Shown: one piece after another, positions 25,772-34,730 of the stretch
Layout: each line of letters opens with the position of its first letter
Position numbering within the stretch: the first letter of the stretch is position 1
Assembly (NCBI GenBank): GCA_025934955.1
Contig: JAICWE010000004.1
Coordinates: 19,718 to 83,717 of the forward strand
Origin: Gemmatimonadales bacterium
Lineage (GTDB): Bacteria > Gemmatimonadota > Gemmatimonadetes > Gemmatimonadales > GWC2-71-9
DNA length: 64,000 nt
Direction of reading: 5' to 3'
Notes under the pieces: model-generated
Told to the model about the DNA's origin: nothing
Databases searched by the model: none
The model's input: only the letters and a program-made list of their open reading frames with translations
Made by a program: the position numbers and the translations under genes

Positions 25772-26892
25772 GCGACTTCTACTCGCTGCTCGGTGTCGCG
25801 CGTGGTGCGGGAGAGGCCGATATCAAGAAGGCCTACCGCAAGCTCGCGATGGAATACCATCCGGACCGCAACTCCAGTGCGGACGCCGAAGCGAAGTTCA
25901 AGGAGATCACCGAAGCGTATGAGGTGCTGCGCGATCCGCAGAAGCGCGCGGCGTACGACCGCTACGGCAAGGCCGGCGTGGGCGCCGGCGCGGGTGCGTA
26001 CGGGTTCCATCATGTGGACCTGTCCGAGGCACTCAACATCTTCATGCGCGACTTCGGCGGCTTCGAGTCCATCTTCGGCGGCATGGGCCGCCAGCAGAGC
26101 GAAAGCCGGCGGGGCCAGGACATCCGCGTCACCGTGAAGCTCAGTCTCCGGGAAGTCGCCACCGGGGTGAAGAAGACGGTCAAGCTCAAGTCGCTGGAGC
26201 GCTGCGCGACGTGCGACGGGAGCGGTGCCAAGCCGGGCACGCATCCGCAGCGGTGCGGCACCTGCGGCGGTACCGGCGAGGTGCGCCGCACCGCGCAGAG
26301 CGTCTTCGGCCAGTTCGTGTCGGTGGCGCCGTGTCCCACCTGCGGCGGCCAGGGCGAGGTGATCGCCGAGCCGTGTGAGGTGTGCCGCGGCGAGGGGCGG
26401 GTGCGCGGCGATCGCTCCGTGACCGTCGAAATTCCGGCGGGCGTGTCGGACAACAACTATCTCACCCTTCGCGGCCAGGGCGCCGCCGGTCCGCGCAACG
26501 GACCCAATGGCGATCTGCTGGTCATGCTCGACATCAAGGAAGACGAGCGCTTCGAGCGGCAGGGCGAAAGCCTGGTCTACGATCTCCCGCTCTCCTTCTC
26601 GCAGGCGGCGTTAGGCGGCGAGTTCACGATTCCCTCACCCCTCGGCGAGCAGCGGGTCGAAGTGCCGGCGGGCACGCAGACCGGAACCGTGCTCCGGGTG
26701 AAGGGCAAGGGACTCCCGCGCCTCGGGGGTGGCGGCCACGGCGACCTCCAGGTGCGGGTGCACGTGTGGACGCCGGAGAAGCTGACGCCGGAGCAGGAGC
26801 GGTTGCTGCGCGAGCTGGCGACCATCGAAGGCGAGCCGCCCCAGCGCGGCAACGGCTTCTGGGCGCGCCTCAAGGAGGCGCTCGGCGCGTGA
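25768..26892 (+). CDS. dnaJ: Chaperone DnaJ
   Basis: Hsp40 co-chaperone of 374 residues. J domain with HPD (MEYHPDRNSS), short Gly/Phe linker, four zinc-binding CXXCXGXG repeats (CATCDGSG, CGTCGGTG, CPTCGGQG, CEVCRGEG) and the C-terminal substrate-binding fold. GTG start overlapping hrcA stop. dnaK and grpE are not next to it. The end of the gene, GGC GCG TGA, is the seed of a 14-base tandem repeat that separates it from prmA. Confidence 0.96.
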   Translation: MSDFYSLLGVARGAGEADIKKAYRKLAMEYHPDRNSSADAEAKFKEITEAYEVLRDPQKRAAYDRYGKAGVGAGAGAYGFHHVDLSEALNIFMRDFGGFESIFGGMGRQQSESRRGQDIRVTVKLSLREVATGVKKTVKLKSLERCATCDGSGAKPGTHPQRCGTCGGTGEVRRTAQSVFGQFVSVAPCPTCGGQGEVIAEPCEVCRGEGRVRGDRSVTVEIPAGVSDNNYLTLRGQGAAGPRNGPNGDLLVMLDIKEDERFERQGESLVYDLPLSFSQAALGGEFTIPSPLGEQRVEVPAGTQTGTVLRVKGKGLPRLGGGGHGDLQVRVHVWTPEKLTPEQERLLRELATIEGEPPQRGNGFWARLKEALGA

Positions 26893-26934
26893 GGTCCCGC
26901 GCGTGAGGTCCGGCGCGTGAGGTCCGGCGCGTGA
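26884..26934 (+). repeat. 14-bp tandem repeat forming a chain of GTGA stop-start junctions
   Basis: Units GGCGCGTGAGGTCC at 26884, 26898 (first base C) and 26912, then a partial copy running into prmA. Each unit carries GTGA. The dnaJ TGA overlaps a GTG at 26889; that GTG opens a five-codon frame whose TGA overlaps the GTG at 26903; this repeats at 26917 and ends at 26931, the prmA start. So three five-codon frames of 18 bases each, overlapping by four, link dnaJ to prmA. Copy-number change by 14 keeps the linkage intact. Confidence 0.8.
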
Positions 26935-27752
26935 ACTGGTGGGCCATCCGGGTGCGGGCGGAGGGCGCTGATTCCGACCGCGTCGCGGCCTGGCTGGTGC
27001 AGCACACCGGCCAGGCCGTCGAGCAAACGGAACGCGGCGTCGTCGGGTTCGTGGCTGCGGGTGAGGACGCGGCGCGCACCGTCGCCGCCCTGCGCCGGGT
27101 CTTCGCGCTCGATGCGGCCTGCGAGCGCGTGGCCGAGACCGACTGGACGACGCGCTGGCGCCACGGGCTCGCCGCTCGAACCATCGGCCGGCTGACGGTG
27201 ACGCCGTCGTGGCTGCCGGACGCGGTGCCGGGTGCCGCGCGGGTGGTGCTCGATCCGGAGAACGCGTTCGGCAGCGGCGAGCACGGCTCGACCCGCGCCG
27301 CACTGACCCTGCTCGAGCGTCACGTGCGCGCCGGCGACCGGGTGCTCGATCTCGGGAGCGGCAGCGGAATCCTCGCCATCGCGGCGGTGCGCCTGGGCGC
27401 GGTGCGCGCGGTCGGCATCGAGAGCGACCCCGATGCCAATGTCGTCGCCCGCCGCAACGCCGAGCGCAACGAGGTCGGCACGACGGTGAGCTTCGTGGAC
27501 GGCGACGCCGGCGACCTGACGCCGCTGCTGGGTCCGGCCGATCTGGTCCTCTCCAACATTCTCCGCAACGTCAACGTGCGGCTCCTGCCGGCGATCGCCT
27601 CGGCACTGCGGCCCCGCGGTCTGGCGATCTTTGCCGGCATGGAGGCGTCGGAGGCCGAGCGGTTCCGGCCGGCCCTCGCGGCGGCGGCGCTGCAGGAAGC
27701 GGACGACGTGACCGACGCCGGCTGGTGGGCGGTCGCGGCGCGGCGCCCGTGA
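26931..27752 (+). CDS. prmA: Ribosomal protein L11 methyltransferase PrmA
   Basis: SAM-dependent enzyme of 273 residues that methylates L11. An N-terminal ferredoxin-like recognition domain is followed by the Rossmann core: FGSGEHGSTRAAL, LDLGSGSGILAIAA (motif I), and LSNILRNVNVRLLP, where the family usually has N-P-P/N-I-L. GTG start, fed by the repeat relay from dnaJ. GTGA overlap with the next gene. Confidence 0.88.
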   Translation: MNWWAIRVRAEGADSDRVAAWLVQHTGQAVEQTERGVVGFVAAGEDAARTVAALRRVFALDAACERVAETDWTTRWRHGLAARTIGRLTVTPSWLPDAVPGAARVVLDPENAFGSGEHGSTRAALTLLERHVRAGDRVLDLGSGSGILAIAAVRLGAVRAVGIESDPDANVVARRNAERNEVGTTVSFVDGDAGDLTPLLGPADLVLSNILRNVNVRLLPAIASALRPRGLAIFAGMEASEAERFRPALAAAALQEADDVTDAGWWAVAARRP

Positions 27753-28474
27753 TTGCGGTCCTACTGGCGCACGGCGTAGCGGAGGCCGGCACACGGGTGC
27801 CGCTCGACGCGGACGAGGCACACCACGTCCGGGTGCGCCGCGCCGCGGACGGCGCGGCGGTGCGGCTGCTCGACGGCGCGGGGCTCGACGGCCGCGGCAC
27901 GCTCCACTTCGAGGGGCGGCGGGCCGTGGTGGAGATCGTGGACGCATCGCGTGCCGCGCCGCCGGCGCCACTCACCCTTGCGGTCGGCGCCGGCGACCGC
28001 GAGCGCTTCGGCTGGCTGGCGGAAAAGGCCGCCGAGCTGGGCGTGACGGCGCTGATCCCGGTCGAGGCGGAGCGCGCGGGGCATGTGGACACCCGGCTCC
28101 GCGCCGGGCAGGTCGAACGACTACAGCGCCGAGCGCGCGAGGGGCTGAAGCAGAGCGGGGCGGCATGGGCCCCGTTGATCCACCCGCCCGTGGCGCTGGC
28201 GGCGTTTCTGGCCGGCTCCGACGCGCCGGTGCGCTGGCTGGCCGACGCGACCGGCGACGGGCCGCCCGCGGCGTTAGGCACCGCGGCGCTCGCGGTGCTG
28301 GTCGGTCCGGAGGGCGGCCTCACCGACGCCGAGCGGAGCGCCGCGAGGGCGGCGGGCTTCCATCCGGTGGCGCTCGGGGCCAACATCCTTCGGTTCGAGA
28401 CCGCGGCGCTGGCCGCGGCGGCGGCAGTGGGCATCGCGCGCGCCCGGGGCGCGAGGGAGGGAAGCGGTGGCTGA
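27749..28474 (+). CDS. rsmE: 16S rRNA m3U1498 methyltransferase RsmE
   Basis: SPOUT-class rRNA methyltransferase of 241 residues. N-terminal PUA-like domain with DEAHHVRVRRAADG, then the knotted domain with ERFGWLAEKAAELGVTALIPVEAER, KQSGAAW, LVGPEGGLTDAER and LGANILRFETAALAA, the RsmE signature. Start is the GTG in the GTGA overlap with prmA, the usual order in many bacteria. Overlaps the HIT gene by 8 bases. Leu-Gly near residue 176 is coded TTA GGC inside a recurring heptamer. Confidence 0.93.
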   Translation: MIAVLLAHGVAEAGTRVPLDADEAHHVRVRRAADGAAVRLLDGAGLDGRGTLHFEGRRAVVEIVDASRAAPPAPLTLAVGAGDRERFGWLAEKAAELGVTALIPVEAERAGHVDTRLRAGQVERLQRRAREGLKQSGAAWAPLIHPPVALAAFLAGSDAPVRWLADATGDGPPAALGTAALAVLVGPEGGLTDAERSAARAAGFHPVALGANILRFETAALAAAAAVGIARARGAREGSGG

Positions 28475-28826
28475 CTCAGCGGCTGGCACGGTGCCCGACT
28501 GCATCTTCTGCAGGATCGTCCGGCGGGAAATTCCGGCCAACGAGGTGAAGCGCTCGTCCGACGCCGTTGCGTTCCGGGACCTCAACCCGCAGGCGCCGCA
28601 GCACGTGCTGGTGATCCCCACGACCCACGTGGCCGCGGTGCGGGACGCGGACCCCGCCGTCGTGTCAAGGACATTCGCCTTCGCCGCCGACGTGGCGCGC
28701 GATCTCGGGCTCGACGCCGGCGGCTACCGGCTCGTCACCAACACCGGACCCGACGCCGGCCAGAGCGTGGATCACCTTCACATCCACCTGCTGGGCGGGC
28801 GGCGGCTGGGCTGGCCGCCGGGCTGA
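28467..28826 (+). CDS. HIT-family nucleotide-binding protein (HinT-like)
   Basis: Small nucleotidyl hydrolase/transferase of 119 residues. The CIFCRIVRREIPA start, DLNPQAPQHVLVIP and HLHIHLLGGR (the H-X-H-X-H-X-X motif) identify the HinT branch, which hydrolyses adenosine phosphoramidates. GTG start, overlapping rsmE. It ends the hrcA-dnaJ-prmA-rsmE unit. Confidence 0.93.
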   Translation: MADSAAGTVPDCIFCRIVRREIPANEVKRSSDAVAFRDLNPQAPQHVLVIPTTHVAAVRDADPAVVSRTFAFAADVARDLGLDAGGYRLVTNTGPDAGQSVDHLHIHLLGGRRLGWPPG

Positions 28827-28879
28827 CGTGGCACTATTGTAGTCACTGACTCGCACGATCCCTCCAGCGACAGAGTCGC

Positions 28880-31516
28880 ATGCCGGATCTTCGCACCGAT
28901 CTCGAACACGGATTGGCCGGACGCTACACGATCGAGCACGAGCTCGGCCGCGGCGGGATGGCCACCGTCTATCTCGCGCGGGACCTGAAGCACGACCGCC
29001 CGGTCGCCCTCAAGGTTCTCCACCCGGAGCTGTCCGCATCGCTCGGCCCCGAGCGATTCCAGCGCGAGATCCGCCTCGCCGCCCGGCTCCAGCATCCCCA
29101 CATTCTCTCGGTGTACGACTCGGGCGAGGCCGGCGGCCAGCTCTGGTTCACCATGCCGTACATCGACGGCGAGACCCTCCGGGTGCGCATGGTGCGCGAG
29201 CGCCAGCTTGCGATCGAAGACGCCACCCGGATCGCGCGCGAGGCGGCGATGGCGCTGGCCTACGCCCACGAGCAGGGCGTGATCCACCGCGACATCAAGC
29301 CCGAGAACATCCTGCTCACGAAGGACGGCCAGGCGCTGGTCGCGGACTTCGGTATCGCGCGGGCGCTCAGCTCCGGCGATCGGATCACCGAGACCGGCCT
29401 TTCCGTCGGCACGCCGGCGTACATGAGCCCGGAGCAGGCCACCGGCGAGCGCGCCGTCGACGCGCGAACCGACATCTACTCGCTGGGCTGCGTGCTCTAC
29501 GAGATGCTGGCGGCGGAGCCGCCGTTCACCGGTCCCAACACCCAGGCGATCCTCACTCGCCGCCTGACCGAGTCGCCGCGGCCGGTGCGCCTGGTGCGGG
29601 AGACCGTCCCGGCCGCGCTCGACGCTGCGGTGATGCGCGCACTGGCCCGGGCGCCGGCGGACCGCTTCGCCACGGCGGCCGAGTTCGCGCGGGCGATCGC
29701 GCCGGAGCAGATCACGCCGGTCGCGACCGCGACGCAGCGGACGCGGGCGCTGCGGGGGCCGGCGCGGCTCCGTTCGCCCGTCCTCATCGCGCTCGCCCTC
29801 GGCTTCCTGATCGGCGGCGGACTCCTGGTCGGCTGGATGCGCCGGCACGGTACCGCCCCCGCTGAGGAGTCCGCCGCCGGCCCGAAGCTCGTCGCGGTGC
29901 TCCCGTTCGAGAACGTCGGTCGCTCGGAGGACGACTACTTCGCCGATGGCGTCACCGACGCGATCCGCGGCAAGCTCACCGGACTCCCCGGCCTCCAGGT
30001 GACCGCGCGCGCCAGCGCGGCGCAGTACAAGAAGAGCAGCAAGACGCCGCGCGAGATCGGCCAGGAGCTGGGCGTACAGTATCTCCTCACCGGCACCGTG
30101 CGCTGGGACCGCAGCGCCGCCGGCAACCGGGTGCTGGTGAGCCCCGAGCTGATCGACGTCTCCAGCGGCGCCTCCAAGTGGCAGCAGCCGTTCGACGCCG
30201 CGCTCTCCGATGTGTTCCAGGTGCAGGCGGACATCGCGGGCCGCGTCGCGCAGGCGTTGAACCTGGCGCTGGAGACGCCGAAGCAGGAGCAGCTTGCCGA
30301 GCGACCCACCGAGAACCTGGCGGCGTACGACGCGTTCCTGAAAGGGGAGGAGGTCGCGCAGGGGATCTGGGGCACCACGCCGGCGACGCTTCGGCGCGCG
30401 GCCGGCTACTATGAGCAGGCGGTGGCACTGGACTCGACGTTCGCGCTCGCGTGGGCGCAGCTGTCGCGCACGCTCTCGTACGCCTATTTCCTCGGATCGC
30501 CGGCCGCCGCGGATGCGGAGCGCGCCCGCTTCGCGGCAGACCGGGCGCTCGCGCTGGCACCGGCGCGGGCCGAGGGCCGGCTCGCCCTGGGCGACTACTA
30601 CCATTACATCCGGCTCGACAACACGCCCGCGCTCGCCCAGTACGAGCAGGGGTATCAATTGGCGCCAAGCAATCCCGATCTGCTCACCGGCGCCGCGCTC
30701 ACCGACCAGAACCTGGGCAAGTGGCAGGAGTCGCTGGATCATCTCCAGAAGTCGCTGGCCGTGGATCCGCGCTCGGTGCTCACCACCCGGCGGCTCGCGT
30801 TCACGCTGCTCTGGCTCCGACGCTATCCGGAGGCGCTCGCCGCGTGCGACCGCGCGCTCGCGCTGGGCCCGGCCAACCTCCAGTCGCTCGAGACCAAGGC
30901 GATGGTACACATCGCCCAGGGCGACGTCGCCGGAGCGCGCGCGGTGATCGCATCCGCGCCCACCGATGTCGAGCCGACCAATCTGGTCGTGTACCTGTCC
31001 AACTACTGGGACCTGTTCTGGATCCTCAGCGACGAGCAGCAGGCGCTGCTGCTCCGTCTGACGCCGCGGGCGTTCGACGACGACCGCGCATCGTGGGCCA
31101 TGGTCATGACCCAGACCTACGCGCTCCGGCACGACGCCGCCCGGGTCCGAGCGTACGCCGACACGGCGCGTGCGGCCTACGAGGAGCAGCTCAAGCAGGC
31201 CCCGACCGATGCGCAGCGGACGGCGTTCCATGGCCTGGCGCTGGCGTATCTCGGGCGCTACGACGAGGCCATCCGCGACGGCCGGCGCGCCACCGCGCTG
31301 TCGCCGCTGGTGTCGGACGGGTACAACGGCCCGTACTACCAGCATCAGCTGGCGCGGATCTACCTGCTCGCGGGCCAGCCGGACAAGGCGCTCGACGCGC
31401 TCGAACCGCTGCTCAAGGTGCCGTACTTCGTCTCACCCGGCTGGCTCAAGGTGGACCCGAACTTCGCGTCACTGCACGGCAATCCGCGGTTCGAGCGGCT
31501 GGTGGCGGGGAGCTGA
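28880..31516 (+). CDS. Membrane Ser/Thr protein kinase with TolB-like and TPR sensor region
   Basis: 878-residue Hanks-type kinase. Kinase domain about residues 14-275: GRGGMATVYLA (P-loop), VALKVL (Lys), VIHRDIKPENILL (catalytic loop), DFGIAR, GTPAYMSPEQ. One membrane helix near 298-318. The outer part starts with a TolB/adenylate-cyclase-like fold (VAVLPFENVGRSEDDYFADGVTD, LLTGTV) and continues with TPR-like helical repeats to the end. Such proteins are numerous in Gemmatimonadota and Acidobacteria. The 53-base gap before it holds a short AGTCACTGACT palindrome at 28841. Its targets could include the FHA protein at 13454, but that is conjecture. Confidence 0.92.
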   Translation: MPDLRTDLEHGLAGRYTIEHELGRGGMATVYLARDLKHDRPVALKVLHPELSASLGPERFQREIRLAARLQHPHILSVYDSGEAGGQLWFTMPYIDGETLRVRMVRERQLAIEDATRIAREAAMALAYAHEQGVIHRDIKPENILLTKDGQALVADFGIARALSSGDRITETGLSVGTPAYMSPEQATGERAVDARTDIYSLGCVLYEMLAAEPPFTGPNTQAILTRRLTESPRPVRLVRETVPAALDAAVMRALARAPADRFATAAEFARAIAPEQITPVATATQRTRALRGPARLRSPVLIALALGFLIGGGLLVGWMRRHGTAPAEESAAGPKLVAVLPFENVGRSEDDYFADGVTDAIRGKLTGLPGLQVTARASAAQYKKSSKTPREIGQELGVQYLLTGTVRWDRSAAGNRVLVSPELIDVSSGASKWQQPFDAALSDVFQVQADIAGRVAQALNLALETPKQEQLAERPTENLAAYDAFLKGEEVAQGIWGTTPATLRRAAGYYEQAVALDSTFALAWAQLSRTLSYAYFLGSPAAADAERARFAADRALALAPARAEGRLALGDYYHYIRLDNTPALAQYEQGYQLAPSNPDLLTGAALTDQNLGKWQESLDHLQKSLAVDPRSVLTTRRLAFTLLWLRRYPEALAACDRALALGPANLQSLETKAMVHIAQGDVAGARAVIASAPTDVEPTNLVVYLSNYWDLFWILSDEQQALLLRLTPRAFDDDRASWAMVMTQTYALRHDAARVRAYADTARAAYEEQLKQAPTDAQRTAFHGLALAYLGRYDEAIRDGRRATALSPLVSDGYNGPYYQHQLARIYLLAGQPDKALDALEPLLKVPYFVSPGWLKVDPNFASLHGNPRFERLVAGS

Positions 31517-31524
31517 CCCCGCGC

Positions 31525-31553
31525 TTGCCATTTGCCCCGGCGATCTCTAGCTT
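31525..31553 (+). promoter_or_regulatory. Candidate promoter of rpsU operon
   Basis: TTGCCA at 31525-31530 and TAGCTT at 31548-31553 with a 17-base spacer, 53 bases before the rpsU ATG. The pattern resembles the stronger promoter at 47925 (TTGACA, 17, TAGTAT). Confidence 0.45.
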
Positions 31554-31606
31554 CCCGGCTTGCTTCAACTTGCCCATCGCCGGGCGCGAGAGGGGTGATT
31601 TACCGA

Positions 31607-31804
31607 ATGCCGGAAGTCGTCATTCACGATGACGAGAGTTTCGAGCGGGCGCTCAAGCGCTTCAAGAAGAAGTGCGAGAAGGCCGGGATCCTCTCCGATC
31701 TGCGCAAGCATCGTCATTTCGAGAAGCCGAGCGAGAAGCGGAAGCGGAAGATGAACGCCGCCATCCGCAAGAACCGCCGCGGGCCGCGCGTCTCACGTGG
31801 CTGA
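31607..31804 (+). CDS. rpsU: 30S ribosomal protein S21
   Basis: 65-residue basic protein of the small subunit, needed for initiation on some mRNAs. [26 protein letters not shown] and the lysine/arginine-rich tail are typical. The ATG has AGAGGGG upstream. It heads an rpsU-yqeY-mutS2-dnaG unit; rpsU upstream of dnaG is an old arrangement (macromolecular synthesis operon). Overlaps yqeY by 8 bases. Confidence 0.95.
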   Translation: MPEVVIHDDESFERALKRFKKKCEKAGILSDLRKHRHFEKPSEKRKRKMNAAIRKNRRGPRVSRG

Positions 31805-32237
31805 GCGCGCCGACGCTTTGCAGGCCGCGCTCGTCGCGGCCCGCAAGGCGCAGAACCGGGACCGCACCCTCGTTCTCTCCACCATCCTCGCCGCCGTCAA
31901 GAATCGCCAGATCGAGCTTTCCCGCGAGCTGACCGACGAGGATGTGATCGAGGTGCTCCGCCGCGGCATCAAGACGCGGCGCGAATCGGTCGAGCAGTAC
32001 CAGAAGGGCAACCGCACCGACCTCGCCGCGGTGGAGCAGAGCCAGATCGCCGTCATCGAGGAGTTCCTGCCGCCTGACGCCGACCCGGCCGAGATCCGCG
32101 CCGCGGTGCGTGCGGCGATCGCGTCCGGCGCGGGTGAGATGGGAAAGGTGATGGGCCAGGTGATGCCCCGATTCAAGGGCCGGGCCGACGGCAAGGTGAT
32201 CAACGCGATCGTCCGCGAGGAACTCCAGGCCAAGTGA
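31797..32237 (+). CDS. yqeY: YqeY-like GatB/YqeY-domain protein
   Basis: Helical protein of 146 residues, the stand-alone version of the tRNA-binding tail of Gat[23 protein letters not shown] start ([16 protein letters not shown]), [25 protein letters not shown] and [21 protein letters not shown] are conserved. It commonly follows rpsU. Exact function is not established. GTG start inside rpsU; GTGA overlap with mutS2. Confidence 0.92.
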   Translation: MAERADALQAALVAARKAQNRDRTLVLSTILAAVKNRQIELSRELTDEDVIEVLRRGIKTRRESVEQYQKGNRTDLAAVEQSQIAVIEEFLPPDADPAEIRAAVRAAIASGAGEMGKVMGQVMPRFKGRADGKVINAIVREELQAK

Positions 32238-34705
32238 CGCTGCGGGACGAGAGCGAGCCGACAGTCGGGGTGCGGGGCCACCAGCGGCCCGGCACCCTTT
32301 CTCTTTTGGGCGGTGCCGCCACCGCCGAGGCGCTCGATACCATCGAGTTCGCGCCGGTGCTCGAGGTCGTCGTCGGTTTCACCGCGGGCCCGCTCGGTGC
32401 CGCGCGGGTGCGCGCGCGGCGGCCGACGGACGACGTCGCGTGGATCGCGCGCGAGCTTGCCCGGGTGGGTGAAGTCGCGGCCCTTTTCCGTCGCGGCGAC
32501 GCACTGCTCGCTGAGCCGGTGCCCGACGTCGCCCGCGCGCTCGGACGGCTGCGCGTCGCGGGCAGCGTGCTCGAGGGCCCCGAGCTCGCGGGGCTGCACC
32601 GGCTGCTCGTGGCGGCGCGACTGGTGCGCGCCGACCTCCTCCGCGTCCGCGACACCACGCCGCTCGCCGCCGAGCTGGCCGCCGATCTCCCCGACAAGTC
32701 GCACGAGCGCCGCCTGGAGCAGTCGGTGGATGCCGAGGGCACACTGCTCGACTCCGCCAGCCCGCGCCTCGCCGCCGCGCGGCGCGAGGTGCAGGCGGCG
32801 CGGCAGCGGCTCCTGCGGAAGCTCGACACACTGCTCCGCAACCTCGATGGCGCGAGCACACCCGCCAACGCGAGCGTGACCGTGCGGAACGGCCGGTATG
32901 TGATTCCGGTTCGCCGGGATTCGCGGAGCCGGCCCGGCGGCATCGTGCACGACGAGTCGGGCGGCGGCGGGACGCTCTTCGTCGAGCCGGCCGAGGCGGT
33001 GGAGCTGGGCAACGCGCTGCGGGCGGCGCAGGCCGACGAGGAGCACGAGGCCCTTCGTGTCATGCGCGAGCTGAGCGATCTGCTGCGACCGGAGCTCCCG
33101 CGCCTTCGCGGCGCGCTGGAGATGTGCGCCGCGACCGACGATCTCGTCGCCCGCGCGCGCTACGCCGTCGCCGTCGCGGGGGAAGTGCCGGCGGTCGCCG
33201 CGGCGCCGGCGCCGCTCCGGATCGTGCAGGGGCGGCATCCGCTGCTCCTCGCGGCCGGCGGCGAGGTCGTCGCCTTTGACCTCACGCTCGCGGACGACGA
33301 GCGCACGCTGCTGGTGAGCGGCCCCAACACCGGCGGCAAGACGGTGCTGCTCAAGGCGACGGCCCTCGCCGCGGCGCTGGCGCAGAGCGGCATCGTGCCG
33401 CCGGTGGGCGGGGAGACCGCGCTGCCGGTGTTCCGCCGCTTCTTTGCCGATATCGGCGACCGCCAGTCGATCGCCGCGTCGCTCTCGACGTTCAGTGCGC
33501 ACGTCGCCACCTTGCGCCGGATCCTCGAGGAGTCGGACGACGCGTCGCTCGTCCTGCTCGACGAAGTCGGTAGCGGCACCGACCCCGCCGAAGGCGCGGC
33601 GCTGGCGGCCGCGGCGCTGGTGGCACTCACGCGGCGCGGCAGCATTACGCTGGCGACGACGCACCTGGGCACACTCAAGAACCTCGCGACCCACGAACCG
33701 GGCGTGGTGAACGGCTCGCTCCAGTTCGACGCGGCGACGCTCACGCCGACCTATCGCTTCAGCAAAGGCGTGCCGGGCCGCTCCTACGGTCTCGCCATCG
33801 CGCGGCGGCTCGGCGTGCCGGCGGAGATCCTCGCCGCTGCCGAAGGCCGCGTGTCGGACGCCGAGCGGAGTCTCGATGCGCTGCTCGCGGCGGCGGAGGA
33901 GCGGGACCGGACGCTCCGCGGCGAGCAGGCGGCGGCCGATGCGCGCGCCATCGAGCAGGATGGGACGGCGGCGCGGCTCGCGCTGCAGCAGGAGAGTCAG
34001 GCGGCGCGCGAGAAGGAGCTCGCCCGCCGCGAGAAGGAAGCCGAGCGCCGGGCGCGGGAACAGGCGCGCTCGTATCTGCTCGAGGCGCGGCAGGAGGTGG
34101 AGCAGGCGCTCGCCGCCGCGCGCGGTGCGGTGGACGAGGCGGCAGCGCGCGAGGCGCGCCGGCGCGTGGAGGAAGGCATTCGCGCGCAGGGCGAAGCGCT
34201 TGCCAGCACGGCAGACGACGAGGCGATCGACGAAATCGAGGCGAGCGACGGCGCGCTCGAGCCCGGCCAGCGCGTGCGGCTGGCCAACGGCACCACCGGC
34301 AGCTTTCTCGAGCGCCGCGGCGACGGCAAGCTCGTCGTCGCCGTGGGATCGATGCGCATGGTGGTGGATCCCAGGGGCGTTGCCGCGCTCAGCAACCGCG
34401 CGGCGAAGCGCGACGCACCGTCGCCGACGGCCGCGGCGCTCGATGCGCGCCCGCCCGAGGCAGCCTACGACGTCGATCTTCGCGGCCTCACCGGCGATGA
34501 GGCCGAGGCCGCCGCGCTGGCCGCGCTTGACGCCGCGGTCTTGGCGGAGCAGCCCTACCTGCGGATCATTCACGGCATGGGCACGGGCGTGGTGCGGGAG
34601 CGGGTGCGGCGGATCGTCTCGCGCGATCGGCGGGTGAGCAAGTACGACTTCGCTCCGCGCAACCAGGGCGGCACCGGCGTCACCATCGTGGAGCTGGGCG
34701 GGTGA
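32234..34705 (+). CDS. mutS2: Endonuclease MutS2
   Basis: 823-residue MutS paralogue acting on recombination intermediates and, in some bacteria, stalled ribosomes. Core and clamp regions lead to the ATPase: GPNTGGKTVLLKA (Walker A), STFSAHVATLRRIL, VLLDEVGSGTDPAEGAAL (Walker B), TTHLG. A long charged coiled coil (about residues 530-640) precedes a linker domain and a C-terminal Smr nuclease domain with VDLRGLTGDEAE and IIHGMGTGVVRERV. About 35 extra N-terminal residues precede the usual start; the GTGA overlap with yqeY supports GTG at 32234. Confidence 0.94.
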   Translation: MTLRDESEPTVGVRGHQRPGTLSLLGGAATAEALDTIEFAPVLEVVVGFTAGPLGAARVRARRPTDDVAWIARELARVGEVAALFRRGDALLAEPVPDVARALGRLRVAGSVLEGPELAGLHRLLVAARLVRADLLRVRDTTPLAAELAADLPDKSHERRLEQSVDAEGTLLDSASPRLAAARREVQAARQRLLRKLDTLLRNLDGASTPANASVTVRNGRYVIPVRRDSRSRPGGIVHDESGGGGTLFVEPAEAVELGNALRAAQADEEHEALRVMRELSDLLRPELPRLRGALEMCAATDDLVARARYAVAVAGEVPAVAAAPAPLRIVQGRHPLLLAAGGEVVAFDLTLADDERTLLVSGPNTGGKTVLLKATALAAALAQSGIVPPVGGETALPVFRRFFADIGDRQSIAASLSTFSAHVATLRRILEESDDASLVLLDEVGSGTDPAEGAALAAAALVALTRRGSITLATTHLGTLKNLATHEPGVVNGSLQFDAATLTPTYRFSKGVPGRSYGLAIARRLGVPAEILAAAEGRVSDAERSLDALLAAAEERDRTLRGEQAAADARAIEQDGTAARLALQQESQAAREKELARREKEAERRAREQARSYLLEARQEVEQALAAARGAVDEAAAREARRRVEEGIRAQGEALASTADDEAIDEIEASDGALEPGQRVRLANGTTGSFLERRGDGKLVVAVGSMRMVVDPRGVAALSNRAAKRDAPSPTAAALDARPPEAAYDVDLRGLTGDEAEAAALAALDAAVLAEQPYLRIIHGMGTGVVRERVRRIVSRDRRVSKYDFAPRNQGGTGVTIVELGG

Positions 34706-34730
34706 GCGCGGCGTCCGGAGCGCGTCGCGC

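Noticed and set aside
28829..28845. Possible sigma-54 promoter before the kinase gene (TGGCAC...)
   Set aside because: TGGCAC is there but the required GC-containing -12 element (TTGC) is not at the right spacing.
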